From JBHPGW01 sp042569785 (GTDB lineage: Bacteria > Planctomycetota > Phycisphaerae > Sedimentisphaerales > Anaerobacaceae): DNA of 18,477 bases. The stretch covers positions 1 through 18,477 of the forward strand of contig JBHPGW010000052.1 in assembly GCA_042569785.1 (NCBI GenBank). Direction: 5' to 3'. The notes under the pieces are model-generated. The model saw only the letters and a program-made list of their open reading frames with translations, was not told the origin of the DNA and did no database searches. Each line of letters begins with the position of its first letter. Position 1 is the first letter of the stretch. Shown piece after piece: positions 7,348 through 14,632 of this stretch. The translations under genes were made by a program, and so were the position numbers.

Positions 7348-7461
7348 TCAGCTTTTTACCAACGTCTCAAGCACATCCTCAATTCTTTGTCTAAACTTAG
7401 CTGAAGAAACAAAAGGTTTTAAGATACCGTTTTTGCTCAAGAAATAGTCGCCTTTTACTTG
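7348..7461 (-). pseudogene. C-terminal relic of a fifth receiver gene
   Basis: Reading the minus strand up to the TGA at 7348-7350 gives DYFLSKNGILKPFVSS AKF...EDVLETLVKS, which aligns with the C-terminal third of copy 1 (DGYIAKPFDPAKLG...MLEKLVKS), including the KPF motif and the LVKS end. The frame is closed by a stop at about 7462-7464 and there is no start codon, so the first two thirds of the domain, with the phospho-acceptor Asp, are missing. The spacer to copy 1 (42 bp) matches the other array spacers. A short insertion (NGIL) sits before KPF. This looks like a decayed fifth member left by deletion. Confidence 0.65.
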
Positions 7462-7874
7462 TCAGCTATGTAAATTACATTAGGATTTTCTCCTTTTGTT
7501 CTAAATATTCCAATTTTAAACTCCTTTTGCAGGTCGAAACATAGGGGCTAAATCCGCCCTCTTACTACCTACATCTTCGTTTATCGTCCTAATTCGAGAG
7601 ACATATTAGCATCTTAATAGCATAATAATAAATATTTGTTGGATAACTTTCAAACTGCGGTCACTCATTGTTCTGTCGAAACGTTTTAGGTGGTGGAAAA
7701 ATACATTAACAGGTATATTCAAGCCTATTTTGCTGAAAAAACAGGCTATTTCGATTGTCAAAAAAACGCTTATGATAAGCTTGTGGAATTTGTGAATACG
7801 AAGGGCTCTTTCTAAGCTGGATTCTATGAGCTTAAGATTATAGGACGTGCCCCCAGTTAACCATCACTATTCCA
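7462..7874. other. Intergenic stretch between receiver array and histidine kinase
   Basis: About 410 bp without an established gene. It is AT-rich. On the minus strand two AAAAGGAG strings (about 7485-7530), one shortly before an ATG-TAA, resemble the ribosome sites of the array genes and may be the remains of the lost fifth gene's start. A small hairpin with GGGC/GCCC arms lies near 7542-7558. A 41-codon plus-strand frame at 7690-7815 is listed separately. I see no convincing promoter, terminator, tRNA or mobile element here. Confidence 0.5.
7690..7815 (+). CDS. Possible small protein or gene remnant (41 residues)
   Basis: A GTG-started frame giving a peptide with a protein-like mix of residues (VVEKYINRYIQAYFAEKTG at the start, then a DKLVEFVNTKGSF end). 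It has no homolog I recognise, no good ribosome site and lies on the strand opposite all nearby genes. A TAG immediately precedes the GTG. It could be a genuine small helical protein, the tail of a deleted gene, or chance. Confidence 0.22.
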   Translation: MVEKYINRYIQAYFAEKTGYFDCQKNAYDKLVEFVNTKGSF

Positions 7875-10238
7875 CTATGCCCGACTTCTTCGTTCCCTAA
7901 TTGGCAGCGTAAAGCTAATACATGTCCCTTGGCCAAATTCTGATTCTGCCCAAATCTTTCCTTCATGTTCTTTTATGATTTCCCTGCAAATGGCAAGGCC
8001 AAGGCCTGTGCCTCCCGTCTTTCTGTTATTAACATCAGATAGTTGTTCAAACTCATTGAATAATTTTGGCAGATCCTCTTTTTTAATTCCTATGCCGGTA
8101 TCCTCTACAGATACACGAATAGTATTATCGCTTTTATTCGTGGTGATTTTAATACTTCCCTTGTCTGTAAATTTAAAAGCATTATCAACCAGATTTGTTA
8201 GAACCTGTATGATGCTATTCCTGTCAAAATACACCTTCGGCAACGTCTCATCAAGTTTAGTTACCACTTTCAATTCTTCTTCATTTACCAAAGGCGAGAT
8301 CGTTTCTTTGATTTCTTTAACAATTTCATTCATATCATTTTTTTGCATGTCAAATTTGGTCTTGTTAGCCTCAAGTTTCTGGAAATCTAAAACATCATTG
8401 ATCAGCCTGTTAAGCCTGTCTATATTTCTTTTTGTGATATCCAGTAGGTTTTCCTGCTTGTCATTAATTTCTCCGACTGCTTTATTTAAAAGGATATCAA
8501 CACTTCCTTTCATAGACGTTAATGGTGTTCGCAGTTCATGCGAAACTATAGATACAAATTGATTTTTTTTGTCTGTCTGTTCTCTAACTTGCTTGAGCGT
8601 TTCTTTTGAAAGCTTGAGTTCAGTAATATCAAGCCCGTAAACATTCACATAACCTGACTCTACTACAGGAGCCATTGTCACTGAAAACAATTGGTCTTGA
8701 CAGTTGAATTCAAAAGTAGCGGACTTGCCAAGATTTAAAACTTCTTTTACCAGTTTAGACTGAGGAGGCTGTAAACTTTGACCTTCCCTGCATTTCCAGG
8801 CCTTCAATATAGGAGTGCTGGCATTGTTGGCATAAGTAATTTTGCAGTCTGCCGATATTCTTAGTACCGGGTTAGGATCTTCGGTCGGGAATTTCGCCAA
8901 ATTCTTAATTTCTTCCTCTATGTGTTTATAAGTAATTGCTTCGCTGAGAACAGTAGCCACACCCTCAATTAGATGTCGCTCCTCTTTAAGAAAAGGCCCC
9001 TCGTGCTCTACAGGGCGTTCTTCCAGGTAACATACTTTTACAGAACCACAACTCTCGCCTTTAACCACAATGTCGCTTTTTTGCGTCCACTGCGTTTCTT
9101 TGAAAGGCTTCGAAACGTGTTCGGTTCCATGAAAGCATATCTTGGCACATGCAATTTCAGGGTATCTCCAGCTTGAAGGTATAATGGTCACGACATCCTG
9201 GAAAATATCATCCAGAGACTTTTGCTGATGAATAGAACTGATAACTCCGTACATACAGTTGATCTCTTTGATACGTTCTTCCATATCGCAGAGGAGTTTT
9301 TGCAAATCCCTTTCCACTTGCTTCCGCTCGGAAATTTCAGATTCTAATTGTTGGTTGGCAGCCATTAACTGCTGCTTGTGGGATTCTAACTGTTGGTTGG
9401 CAGCCCTTAACTGCTGCTCGTTGGCAGATAATTGTTGGTTGGCAGCGTTGAGATTATCTATCGAAGTAGTTGTAATCTGTAAATCGTCTGTCATTTTATT
9501 GAAAGCCCCTGCCAGTTGACCTATTTCATTTGTTGAGTTAATCTCTATTTTTGTATTTAGTTTGCCTTTGCCTATTTCAATTGCAGCATTTTTAAGTATT
9601 GTGATGGGTGTAGAAATGGAATGAGAGATGAATAATCCTGCGACTATAGCTAAAAAGACAGAGAACATACTCATTATAATGGTAATACTGGTAGTTCTGT
9701 TAATCCCTTTTGCAATATCCTGCTTTGCCGGTTCCAGGTGTGTCTTATATACATGTTCAATTATCGGCTCTAACGCATCCTCGTGTGCAGTCTCTGCGTA
9801 TTTATTAGCCTGCCTTACTGTTGCTTTTATAAGTTCCGGGGCAGCCCCTTGCTGATACAATTCAAAACTTTCCTCTATTTTGATATTGTATCTTTTTATG
9901 TTTTCATGATATCTTTCTATCCAAGCTTTTGCATGTTCGCAGGCCTCTTTCCTATATTTTTGATAAATTTTTCCCAGCGTTTCTTTTGCGTAAAAATAAT
10001 TAGCCCTTTTTTCTTGCAAACCTTCATCCAGAAAAAGATAATTGTTTGCTGCGATTTCCTGGTGCTCCTGTGCTTCCATTAGTTTCCATATATTGTCAAG
10101 ATATGAGATAGATATATACACCTGTTCTTCAAAAATGTGTTGTGTTTTTTTATTCTGAGCAATACAAATATATCCAACAACCCCCACTAATAAAGCAATG
10201 CTTAAAAACCCTAAAATCAACTTTTGGCCTATTCGCAT
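7875..10238 (-). CDS. Membrane sensor histidine kinase (HAMP-GAF-PAS-HisKA-HATPase)
   Basis: A 787-residue inner-membrane kinase. Transmembrane helices at about 8-28 and 185-206 flank an all-helical periplasmic sensor (about 30-184) resembling the four-helix-bundle ligand domains of chemoreceptors. Then come HAMP (207-258), a Gln-rich coiled coil of five heptads (265-302, NQQL repeats), a GAF-like domain (about 325-435), PAS (about 445-543), HisKA with phospho-accepting H567 in SHELRTPLTS, and the ATPase domain with N box NLVDNAFKF (682-690), G1 DTGIGI (713-718) and G2 GGTGLGL (742-748). There is no attached receiver, so it must pass phosphate to separate proteins; the receiver genes on either side are the natural partners. 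The ATG at 10238 has AAAGGA 10 nt upstream. Its signal cannot be told from sequence. Confidence 0.94.
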   Translation of the reverse strand: MRIGQKLILGFLSIALLVGVVGYICIAQNKKTQHIFEEQVYISISYLDNIWKLMEAQEHQEIAANNYLFLDEGLQEKRANYFYAKETLGKIYQKYRKEACEHAKAWIERYHENIKRYNIKIEESFELYQQGAAPELIKATVRQANKYAETAHEDALEPIIEHVYKTHLEPAKQDIAKGINRTTSITIIMSMFSVFLAIVAGLFISHSISTPITILKNAAIEIGKGKLNTKIEINSTNEIGQLAGAFNKMTDDLQITTTSIDNLNAANQQLSANEQQLRAANQQLESHKQQLMAANQQLESEISERKQVERDLQKLLCDMEERIKEINCMYGVISSIHQQKSLDDIFQDVVTIIPSSWRYPEIACAKICFHGTEHVSKPFKETQWTQKSDIVVKGESCGSVKVCYLEERPVEHEGPFLKEERHLIEGVATVLSEAITYKHIEEEIKNLAKFPTEDPNPVLRISADCKITYANNASTPILKAWKCREGQSLQPPQSKLVKEVLNLGKSATFEFNCQDQLFSVTMAPVVESGYVNVYGLDITELKLSKETLKQVREQTDKKNQFVSIVSHELRTPLTSMKGSVDILLNKAVGEINDKQENLLDITKRNIDRLNRLINDVLDFQKLEANKTKFDMQKNDMNEIVKEIKETISPLVNEEELKVVTKLDETLPKVYFDRNSIIQVLTNLVDNAFKFTDKGSIKITTNKSDNTIRVSVEDTGIGIKKEDLPKLFNEFEQLSDVNNRKTGGTGLGLAICREIIKEHEGKIWAESEFGQGTCISFTLPIRERRSRA
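9341..9447 (-). repeat. 42-bp tandem repeat encoding paired heptads in the kinase coiled coil
   Basis: The plus-strand string ttggttggcagc recurs at 9351, 9393 and 9435, exactly 42 bp (14 codons, two heptads) apart. It encodes the AANQQL-type heptads between HAMP and GAF. Copy-number change would lengthen the signalling helix without shifting the heptad register. Confidence 0.85.
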
Positions 10239-10354
10239 TTTACGTTTTTCCTTTGATTTTTATTTGAAAGGTAATTCCTTGTCACCCAGGCCTGATATGT
10301 CACAGTATATAACACTATGGTCTCGGGAGGTGCTAAGTTATCCAACGGCAGGTA

Positions 10355-10774
10355 TTAATCTCCTTTCTCGGCAGATACAACAGTATTTTCTTCCCTGAGA
10401 TGCAGAATACAGTCGATGAGATCAGCTCGACTGATAAGGCCGACCAATTTCCCCTGCGACATGATCGGAACCCTCCTGAAGGAATGAACGATCAGGCAGT
10501 CACAAATATTCAACAAGTTTTCATCCTCATTAAAGCAAATGGGGTTCTCCGTCATAAAATCCACAACCGTTTTTTCTTCCTCGTTTCCATGCGCATAATA
10601 AAGCAAGCTTATCACATCTTTTTCTGAAAGAATACCCGTTAAAGTCATATCATCCTCGACTACAGGCAGACCGGTTACATGGTTTTCTCTTAGTAATTCT
10701 ATGGCTTCATATATCGGCATATCTTTTTTCACGCAGATCACATCTTTTTCCATAATGTCTTTTGCCTGGAGCAT
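10355..10774 (-). CDS. Two-CBS-domain protein
   Basis: A 139-residue protein made almost wholly of two CBS motifs: residues about 5-58 (AKDIMEKDVICVKKDMPIYEA ends with GILSEKDVISLL) and about 72-124 (DFMTENPICF, RRVPIMSQGKLVGLISRADLI). CBS pairs form a Bateman module that usually binds adenosine nucleotides and reports energy state. No catalytic or DNA-binding domain is attached. It lies between a receiver gene (39 bp upstream) and the large kinase (116 bp downstream) on the same strand, so it is probably co-transcribed and may give the signalling block an energy input; that role is inference. The ribosome site AAGGCGG is well placed before the ATG at 10774. Confidence 0.92.
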   Translation of the reverse strand: MLQAKDIMEKDVICVKKDMPIYEAIELLRENHVTGLPVVEDDMTLTGILSEKDVISLLYYAHGNEEEKTVVDFMTENPICFNEDENLLNICDCLIVHSFRRVPIMSQGKLVGLISRADLIDCILHLREENTVVSAEKGD

Positions 10775-10813
10775 TTTGACCGCCTTTTTTTTGAGTTTAG
10801 TTTTGTTTATTAC

Positions 10814-11215
10814 TTATAGTCTCAGGGCCTTTGCAACTTTTTCTGCCAACTCGTTTAACTCAAATGGCTTAGAAATATAATCCGCAACGCCATAAGATGA
10901 AGCCACCGCTATATTCTGTGGTTCACAAACAACAGTAACCATTATGACAGGTATGTCTTTCAAATTCGGTTCTTCTCTAAGGCGCTCAAGCATCTGTAGC
11001 CCATTCATAGTTGGCATATTAACATCTAACAGAATAAGGTCCGGCTCCTCCTTTGCCGCTTTTTCAAGCCCCTCGACACCATTAGCAGCGGTAACAACCT
11101 CGCATTTGCAGCATTCGAGGTGGCACTTGATTATATTGACAATATCAGGCTCATCATCAACAATAAGTACCTTAGCTGTTGTGGCTCGCTTTTTTGACTT
11201 TAATATCTCTATCAT
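10814..11215 (-). CDS. Receiver-only response regulator (CheY-like), not part of the array
   Basis: A single REC domain of 133 residues (134 if the ATG at 11218 is used). Numbering from 11218: D21-D22 acidic pocket, phospho-acceptor D65 in LILLDVNMPTMNGL, T95 in VIMVT and K117 in YISKPF. It has an N-terminal extension of about 14 residues (MMIEILKSKKRATT) and a LLDVNMPTM active-site segment, clearly different from the DWMMPEM of the downstream array, so it is an older, separate lineage. GAAAGG stands about 7 nt before the second ATG, hence the start chosen. First gene of the minus-strand signalling block, divergent from the ATPase operon. Confidence 0.93.
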   Translation of the reverse strand: MIEILKSKKRATTAKVLIVDDEPDIVNIIKCHLECCKCEVVTAANGVEGLEKAAKEEPDLILLDVNMPTMNGLQMLERLREEPNLKDIPVIMVTVVCEPQNIAVASSYGVADYISKPFELNELAEKVAKALRL

Positions 11216-11368
11216 CATTAGACCTTTCTTTGCCTATAGCTGCGATACCCAAAGCTTCCGTGTTTATTAAAAACATTTTGTAAACTTTTTCGGCTTAAAT
11301 GCAACGTCATCTTAATAAAAAGTATTTCTTAATATCCCAAAAAAGTCAAAATAAGAGTTTGTCGGACT

Positions 11369-11406
11369 ATAACGCCTTTGAGGCTTGTACAAGCGGGTGT
11401 CGTTAT
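11369..11406. promoter_or_regulatory. Nested dyad, candidate activator or repressor site
   Basis: ATAACG (11369-11374) and CGTTAT (11401-11406) flank the perfect 12-bp palindrome GCTTGTACAAGC (11383-11394); the two dyads are nearly concentric. It ends 6 bp before the proposed -35 box, and its centre is about 60 bp upstream of the expected transcript start, a usual place for an activator. The binding protein is unknown. Confidence 0.4.
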
Positions 11407-11412
11407 CGGACC

Positions 11413-11441
11413 TTGGCAGTTGATCTATGGGCACATATTCT
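11413..11441 (+). promoter_or_regulatory. Sigma-70-type promoter candidate for the secretion operon
   Basis: TTGGCA (11413-11418), 17-bp spacer, TATTCT (11436-11441): 5/6 and 4/6 matches to the consensus boxes at ideal spacing. Transcription would start near 11448, giving an untranslated leader of about 160 nt before the ATPase gene. Confidence 0.45.
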
Positions 11442-11488
11442 ATCATTTAAAATGTGTTAACCACCGTTTAATATGAGGCGCCACAGCC

Positions 11489-11535
11489 CCCTGACAAGCT
11501 TGTCCGCTATATGTTTTTGTCAGGGTCTTTTCTTT
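11489..11535 (+). terminator. Terminator-like hairpin in the leader, possible attenuator
   Basis: CCCTGACAA (11489-11497) pairs perfectly with TTGTCAGGG (11517-11525) and is followed by the T-rich tcttttcttt (11526-11535). The left arm is also part of another palindrome, GACAAGCTTGTC (11493-11504), which cannot form at the same time. Because it lies downstream of the proposed promoter and upstream of the ATPase gene, it would act as an attenuator rather than an end-of-gene terminator. Confidence 0.45.
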
Positions 11536-11606
11536 AAGTAGAGATAAGATAGTACCGATAGTGCTTATGGTATATCACCTTTAATAATTTGGCGAGTAAA
11601 GTAACT

Positions 11607-13301
11607 ATGCAAGAGCAAAATGATATAATTTCATATATTCTTGAAGAGAATATCGTTGATGAAACGACCCTTCAGCGGATTCTTAAAAAGCAGGAAAATA
11701 TAAGTGGTGAGAATCTGGTAGGTATTCTTAAAAAAAGTAATTTAGTAGACGAAAACCAGGCAGGAAAGATAATTGCAGTCAGCAACAAGGTGGATTTTGT
11801 AAACCTTTCACCCGACATGGTGAATCCAATGGCAGCCCACTTAGTATCATATGAGATCGCGAACAAACATAATGTGATCCCTATAAGTAAGAGCAACAAT
11901 GATCTGATAGTGGCAATGAGTGAACCCTGGGATATTCGAGCCAAAAACCTGATAGCAATGAGAGTTGGATGCCAGGTAATTCCTGTTGTCGCAACGCCGA
12001 GTGCGATCAGACAAGCTATTAAATATCACTTCAATGTGCGCAATATTACCCGTCAAACTATAACTTCGATGCGGCTAAAGCAAAGTGGCGAGAAAAAAAT
12101 TAAGATCGGGCATAAGAGTAAATTCTTACAGGAAAAAAACAGTCCGATCATTAAGCTTGTTTCTTCCATTGTAATCGGCGCTATCAATGCGGGAGCAAGC
12201 GATATTCACATCGAACCCCAGGAACCAGATATGAGGGTGCGTTATCGCATTGACGGGATCCTTCGTGAGGCGATAGAGGTCCCATCATCAGCTCAGTTGG
12301 AATTGATATCACACATTAAGGTTCAAGCAGGGATGGACATATCTGAACGACGTGTTCCTCAGGACGGCCATATAGCTATCGAGCATGATGGTCATAAATT
12401 TGACCTCAGAGTTTCCTCACAGCCTATCGTGGATGGAGAAAAGATCGTTATTAGAGTCCTTGATCAGACAGCAAACAAATGGTCGCTTAATGAAGTAGTT
12501 ACTTGCCCCGAGGATAATCAGAAGTTCAGATCTCTGGCCATGAATCCTTACGGCGTGCTTTTGCTCACGGGGCCTACCGGCTGCGGCAAGACGACCACAT
12601 TGTATTCTGTTCTCCAATTGCTCAATACGCCGGAAAAAAATATCGTTACTGTTGAGGACCCGGTCGAGTATCATCTTAAAGGTATCTCGCAAATTCAGGT
12701 CAACAAGAAGGCTGGGATGACTTTCGCCTCAGCTCTACGAAACATATTGCGACAGGATCCCGATGTCATACTTATAGGTGAAATTCGTGATAGCGAAACT
12801 GCAGAGATTGCCGTTAGCGCCGCCCTGACAGGGCATCTTGTTTTAAGTACACTACACACAAACGATGCCATAGGTGCGATTTCTCGACTAAACAGCCTTG
12901 GGATACAACCATTTCTTGTTGCTTCGGCACTTCTTGGGGCAGTCGCACAGAGACTTATTCGTACGATCTGCCCGAAATGTAAAGAGCCGTATACCCCATC
13001 ACCTGAAGAATCTAAACTATTATCCACCTTGTCAGAGAAACACGAAAATGTTCAGTTGTATAAGGGAGTCGGCTGCACTCATTGCTATCAAACCGGTTAT
13101 TATGGACGCAAGTCTATCTACGAGATACTACCCATTTCGTCAGAAATACGCAGTTTGATCTCAGAATCAGCGTCTGACAGCAATATAGTGCAACAGGCCG
13201 CGAAAGGGGGCATGAGGATGTTGTGCCAATCCGGTATCAGAGAAGTAATTAATGGCACAACAACATTAGAAGAATTGAAACGTTTTATTGAAATAAAATA
13301 G
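11607..13301 (+). CDS. gspE: Secretion/pilus assembly ATPase (GspE/PilB family)
   Basis: Cytoplasmic hexameric ATPase that powers pseudopilus or pilus assembly; 564 residues from the ATG at 11607. Two N-terminal helical/N1E-like regions are followed by the N2E domain (SDIHIEPQ, RYRIDGILRE) and the RecA-like motor: Walker A GPTGCGKT (322-329), Asp box VEDPVEY, Walker B DVILIGEIRD (386-395) with catalytic Glu, and His box TGHLVLSTLHTNDA. The zinc-binding four-cysteine motif is present as CPKC and CTHC (455/458, 490/493), marking it as an assembly ATPase, not a PilT retraction motor. An upstream TTG (11589) would add six residues; the ATG has only a weak GGCGAG site 10 nt upstream, so the start is open. 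The next gene starts 4 bp after the stop. Confidence 0.95.
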   Translation: MQEQNDIISYILEENIVDETTLQRILKKQENISGENLVGILKKSNLVDENQAGKIIAVSNKVDFVNLSPDMVNPMAAHLVSYEIANKHNVIPISKSNNDLIVAMSEPWDIRAKNLIAMRVGCQVIPVVATPSAIRQAIKYHFNVRNITRQTITSMRLKQSGEKKIKIGHKSKFLQEKNSPIIKLVSSIVIGAINAGASDIHIEPQEPDMRVRYRIDGILREAIEVPSSAQLELISHIKVQAGMDISERRVPQDGHIAIEHDGHKFDLRVSSQPIVDGEKIVIRVLDQTANKWSLNEVVTCPEDNQKFRSLAMNPYGVLLLTGPTGCGKTTTLYSVLQLLNTPEKNIVTVEDPVEYHLKGISQIQVNKKAGMTFASALRNILRQDPDVILIGEIRDSETAEIAVSAALTGHLVLSTLHTNDAIGAISRLNSLGIQPFLVASALLGAVAQRLIRTICPKCKEPYTPSPEESKLLSTLSEKHENVQLYKGVGCTHCYQTGYYGRKSIYEILPISSEIRSLISESASDSNIVQQAAKGGMRMLCQSGIREVINGTTTLEELKRFIEIK

Positions 13302-13305
13302 TACG

Positions 13306-14508
13306 ATGACAGCATATAAGTTTACTGCAAAAGATGAGCATGGAAACGAGTACACCGGCACTCGCGAGAACCTCGGCAGCGTTGCCACACTCAGGCAAGA
13401 ACTGGCTAAGATGGATAATACATTGCTCGATTGCAAACGTAGTAAAGGAAAAACAGAAAAACAAGCAAAGATAAAGCTGAACGAAATAGTTTCCTTTATC
13501 TACAAGTTTGCTACAATGTACTCAGCAGGACTGCCGATAAGTCGGTTGCTCGAAGCAATTGTACAGGAAACCGAAAACGAGGCGCTAAAATATATACTTT
13601 TAGACGTTCAGCAAAGTATTGAAGGGGGAGCATCCTTAAAAGATGCTTTTAAGAAACACGAAAAAATATTCTCCAATTTCTTTATCGGAATGCTTGAGGT
13701 AGGCGAATCGGGGGGGAAATTAGTTGACACCCTCAAAATGAGTTCTATTTATATTGAAAAGCAGGCCCAGATAAGATCCAAAGTAAAATCCGCCTTCGCT
13801 TACCCAATCATTGTAGTTTCTCTGTGTATTATCGTTGTTGCCGCAGTTATAATTTTTGTAATACCGGTATTTTCAAATTTATACGACCAGTTGGGTGTAG
13901 CACTGCCGGGACCTACACAATTTCTCATCATCTTAAACACATTGATGGTACGGTGGTGGTGGCTTGAGCTTTTAGGCATTGGTGGAGGAGTGTTTCTGTT
14001 GCGGCACCTCCTAAAAAAACCATATTATAAAGCCAAATGGGACACTTTCAAACTGAATATGCCTGTCTTCTCTAAACTCAATCGCATGGTCATTGTTTCA
14101 CGTTTTATGCGGACCTTCTCAATGCTGATTTCAGCTGGCCTCCCACTTGACAATGCCTTGAAAGTTGCGAACACGGTTGCCAATAATGCAAAAATATCCG
14201 AAATAACCAGTCAACTTCAGAAATCGATATCAGAAGGTAATTCTATAGCGGATTCTCTGAGAAATCACGATATTTTTCCGCCGACAATAATCCAGCTTGC
14301 TGCCGCCGGAGAAGAGGCAGGTGCCTTGACAGAAATGCTTAATAAGGGCATTGATTTCCTTGATAAAGAGATTGAGCGAAAAATAAAGGCTCTGTTGGTA
14401 AAGCTGGAGCCGATAATAACGCTCACGATGGCAGTTGTTGTCGGCTTTATTCTTATAGGCGTGTATTTACCGATGTTTGACTACATTGCCCACCTCAGTT
14501 CCAAATAA
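13306..14508 (+). CDS. gspF: Inner-membrane platform protein (GspF/PilC family)
   Basis: A 400-residue polytopic protein that couples the ATPase to pilin extraction from the membrane. It has the two homologous cytoplasmic helical bundles of the family, at about 61-165 (FATMYSAGLPISRLLEAI, EVGESGGKLVDTL) and about 264-369 (FSMLISAGLPLDNALKV, AAGEEAGALTEML). Transmembrane helices lie at about 166-188, 216-234 and 370-389, ending with the usual VGFILIGVYLPMFD. An N-terminal ATPase-docking stretch (AYKFTAKDEHGNEYTG) is present. Length is normal. It starts 4 bp after the ATPase gene with no clear ribosome site of its own, so it is translationally coupled. Confidence 0.95.
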   Translation: MTAYKFTAKDEHGNEYTGTRENLGSVATLRQELAKMDNTLLDCKRSKGKTEKQAKIKLNEIVSFIYKFATMYSAGLPISRLLEAIVQETENEALKYILLDVQQSIEGGASLKDAFKKHEKIFSNFFIGMLEVGESGGKLVDTLKMSSIYIEKQAQIRSKVKSAFAYPIIVVSLCIIVVAAVIIFVIPVFSNLYDQLGVALPGPTQFLIILNTLMVRWWWLELLGIGGGVFLLRHLLKKPYYKAKWDTFKLNMPVFSKLNRMVIVSRFMRTFSMLISAGLPLDNALKVANTVANNAKISEITSQLQKSISEGNSIADSLRNHDIFPPTIIQLAAAGEEAGALTEMLNKGIDFLDKEIERKIKALLVKLEPIITLTMAVVVGFILIGVYLPMFDYIAHLSSK

Positions 14509-14523
14509 TTTCAAAAAATATCA

Positions 14524-14581
14524 AAAGTGGTTTGCACTTTATGTCGATTATTGAAATACTTTAATATGGAGGCGCAGCCTC
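14524..14581 (+). promoter_or_regulatory. Two hairpins between platform and major prepilin genes
   Basis: The 124-bp gap before the G-type prepilin holds AAAGTG-GTTTG-CACTTT (14524-14540) and GAGGC-GCA-GCCTC (14569-14581). The second arm set covers the only strong purine-rich GGAGG nearby. Hairpins here often raise or separate expression of the abundant pilin from the upstream genes by RNA processing; no U-run follows, so neither is a convincing terminator. Confidence 0.4.
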
Positions 14582-14632
14582 TTAACTAAGATGAGAAGAA
14601 GATGTCAGGAACAAAAGAAAAGGTATAGGAAA

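Larger units (their letters stand above)
6443..7461 (-). repeat. Tandem duplication of receiver gene plus spacer (about 431-bp unit)
   Basis: Start codons of copies 1, 2 and 3 are at 7305, 6874 and 6442, i.e. 431 and 432 bp apart. The spacers share the string gcaaatatattttcaactcttcaccaac (plus strand) around the gene ends. The relic gene to the right ends 42 bp before copy 1, the same spacing again. Copy 4 (start 6041) has a shorter period and spacer, and is older or rearranged. Confidence 0.8.
11219..11588. other. Divergent regulatory region between signalling block and secretion operon
   Basis: A 370-bp non-coding stretch between two divergent transcription units. It contains a nested dyad (11369-11406), a promoter candidate for the plus operon (11413-11441) and a terminator-like leader hairpin (11489-11535), each listed separately. 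I compared it by eye with c-di-GMP-I riboswitch motifs and found no match. A minus-strand TTGACT near 11343-11348 could be a -35 box for the receiver gene, but no good -10 follows. Confidence 0.55.

Noticed and set aside
7722..7747. AGCCT...AGGCT inverted repeat as a regulatory hairpin
   Set aside because: A 5-bp stem with a 16-nt loop is expected by chance.
7768..7780. GCTTATGATAAGC dyad with a T-run on the minus strand as a terminator
   Set aside because: Only four usable base pairs remain after allowing a loop, so it is too weak; it also lies inside the small plus-strand frame.
9259..9519. Plus-strand frame rich in CWLAA repeats opposite the kinase
   Set aside because: It is the antisense shadow of the NQQL heptad repeats and has no independent coding signals.
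11219..11588. c-di-GMP riboswitch upstream of a pilus/secretion operon
   Set aside because: This is a common association, but the conserved GEMM core strings were not found in the leader by eye.
13000..14500. PilT-like retraction ATPase
   Set aside because: Only one motor ATPase is present, with the four-cysteine zinc motif of assembly ATPases; the following gene is the platform protein.
14524..14560. Sigma-54 promoter before the major prepilin, as in some pilin genes
   Set aside because: TGG and GCA elements are present but their spacing and flanks do not match the -24/-12 consensus.
14591..14632. Longer start for the G-like prepilin with a basic 14-residue extension
   Set aside because: The GGAGG site is 18 nt from this ATG and inside a hairpin; the ATG at 14633 gives a normal short leader. 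The longer start is not fully excluded.
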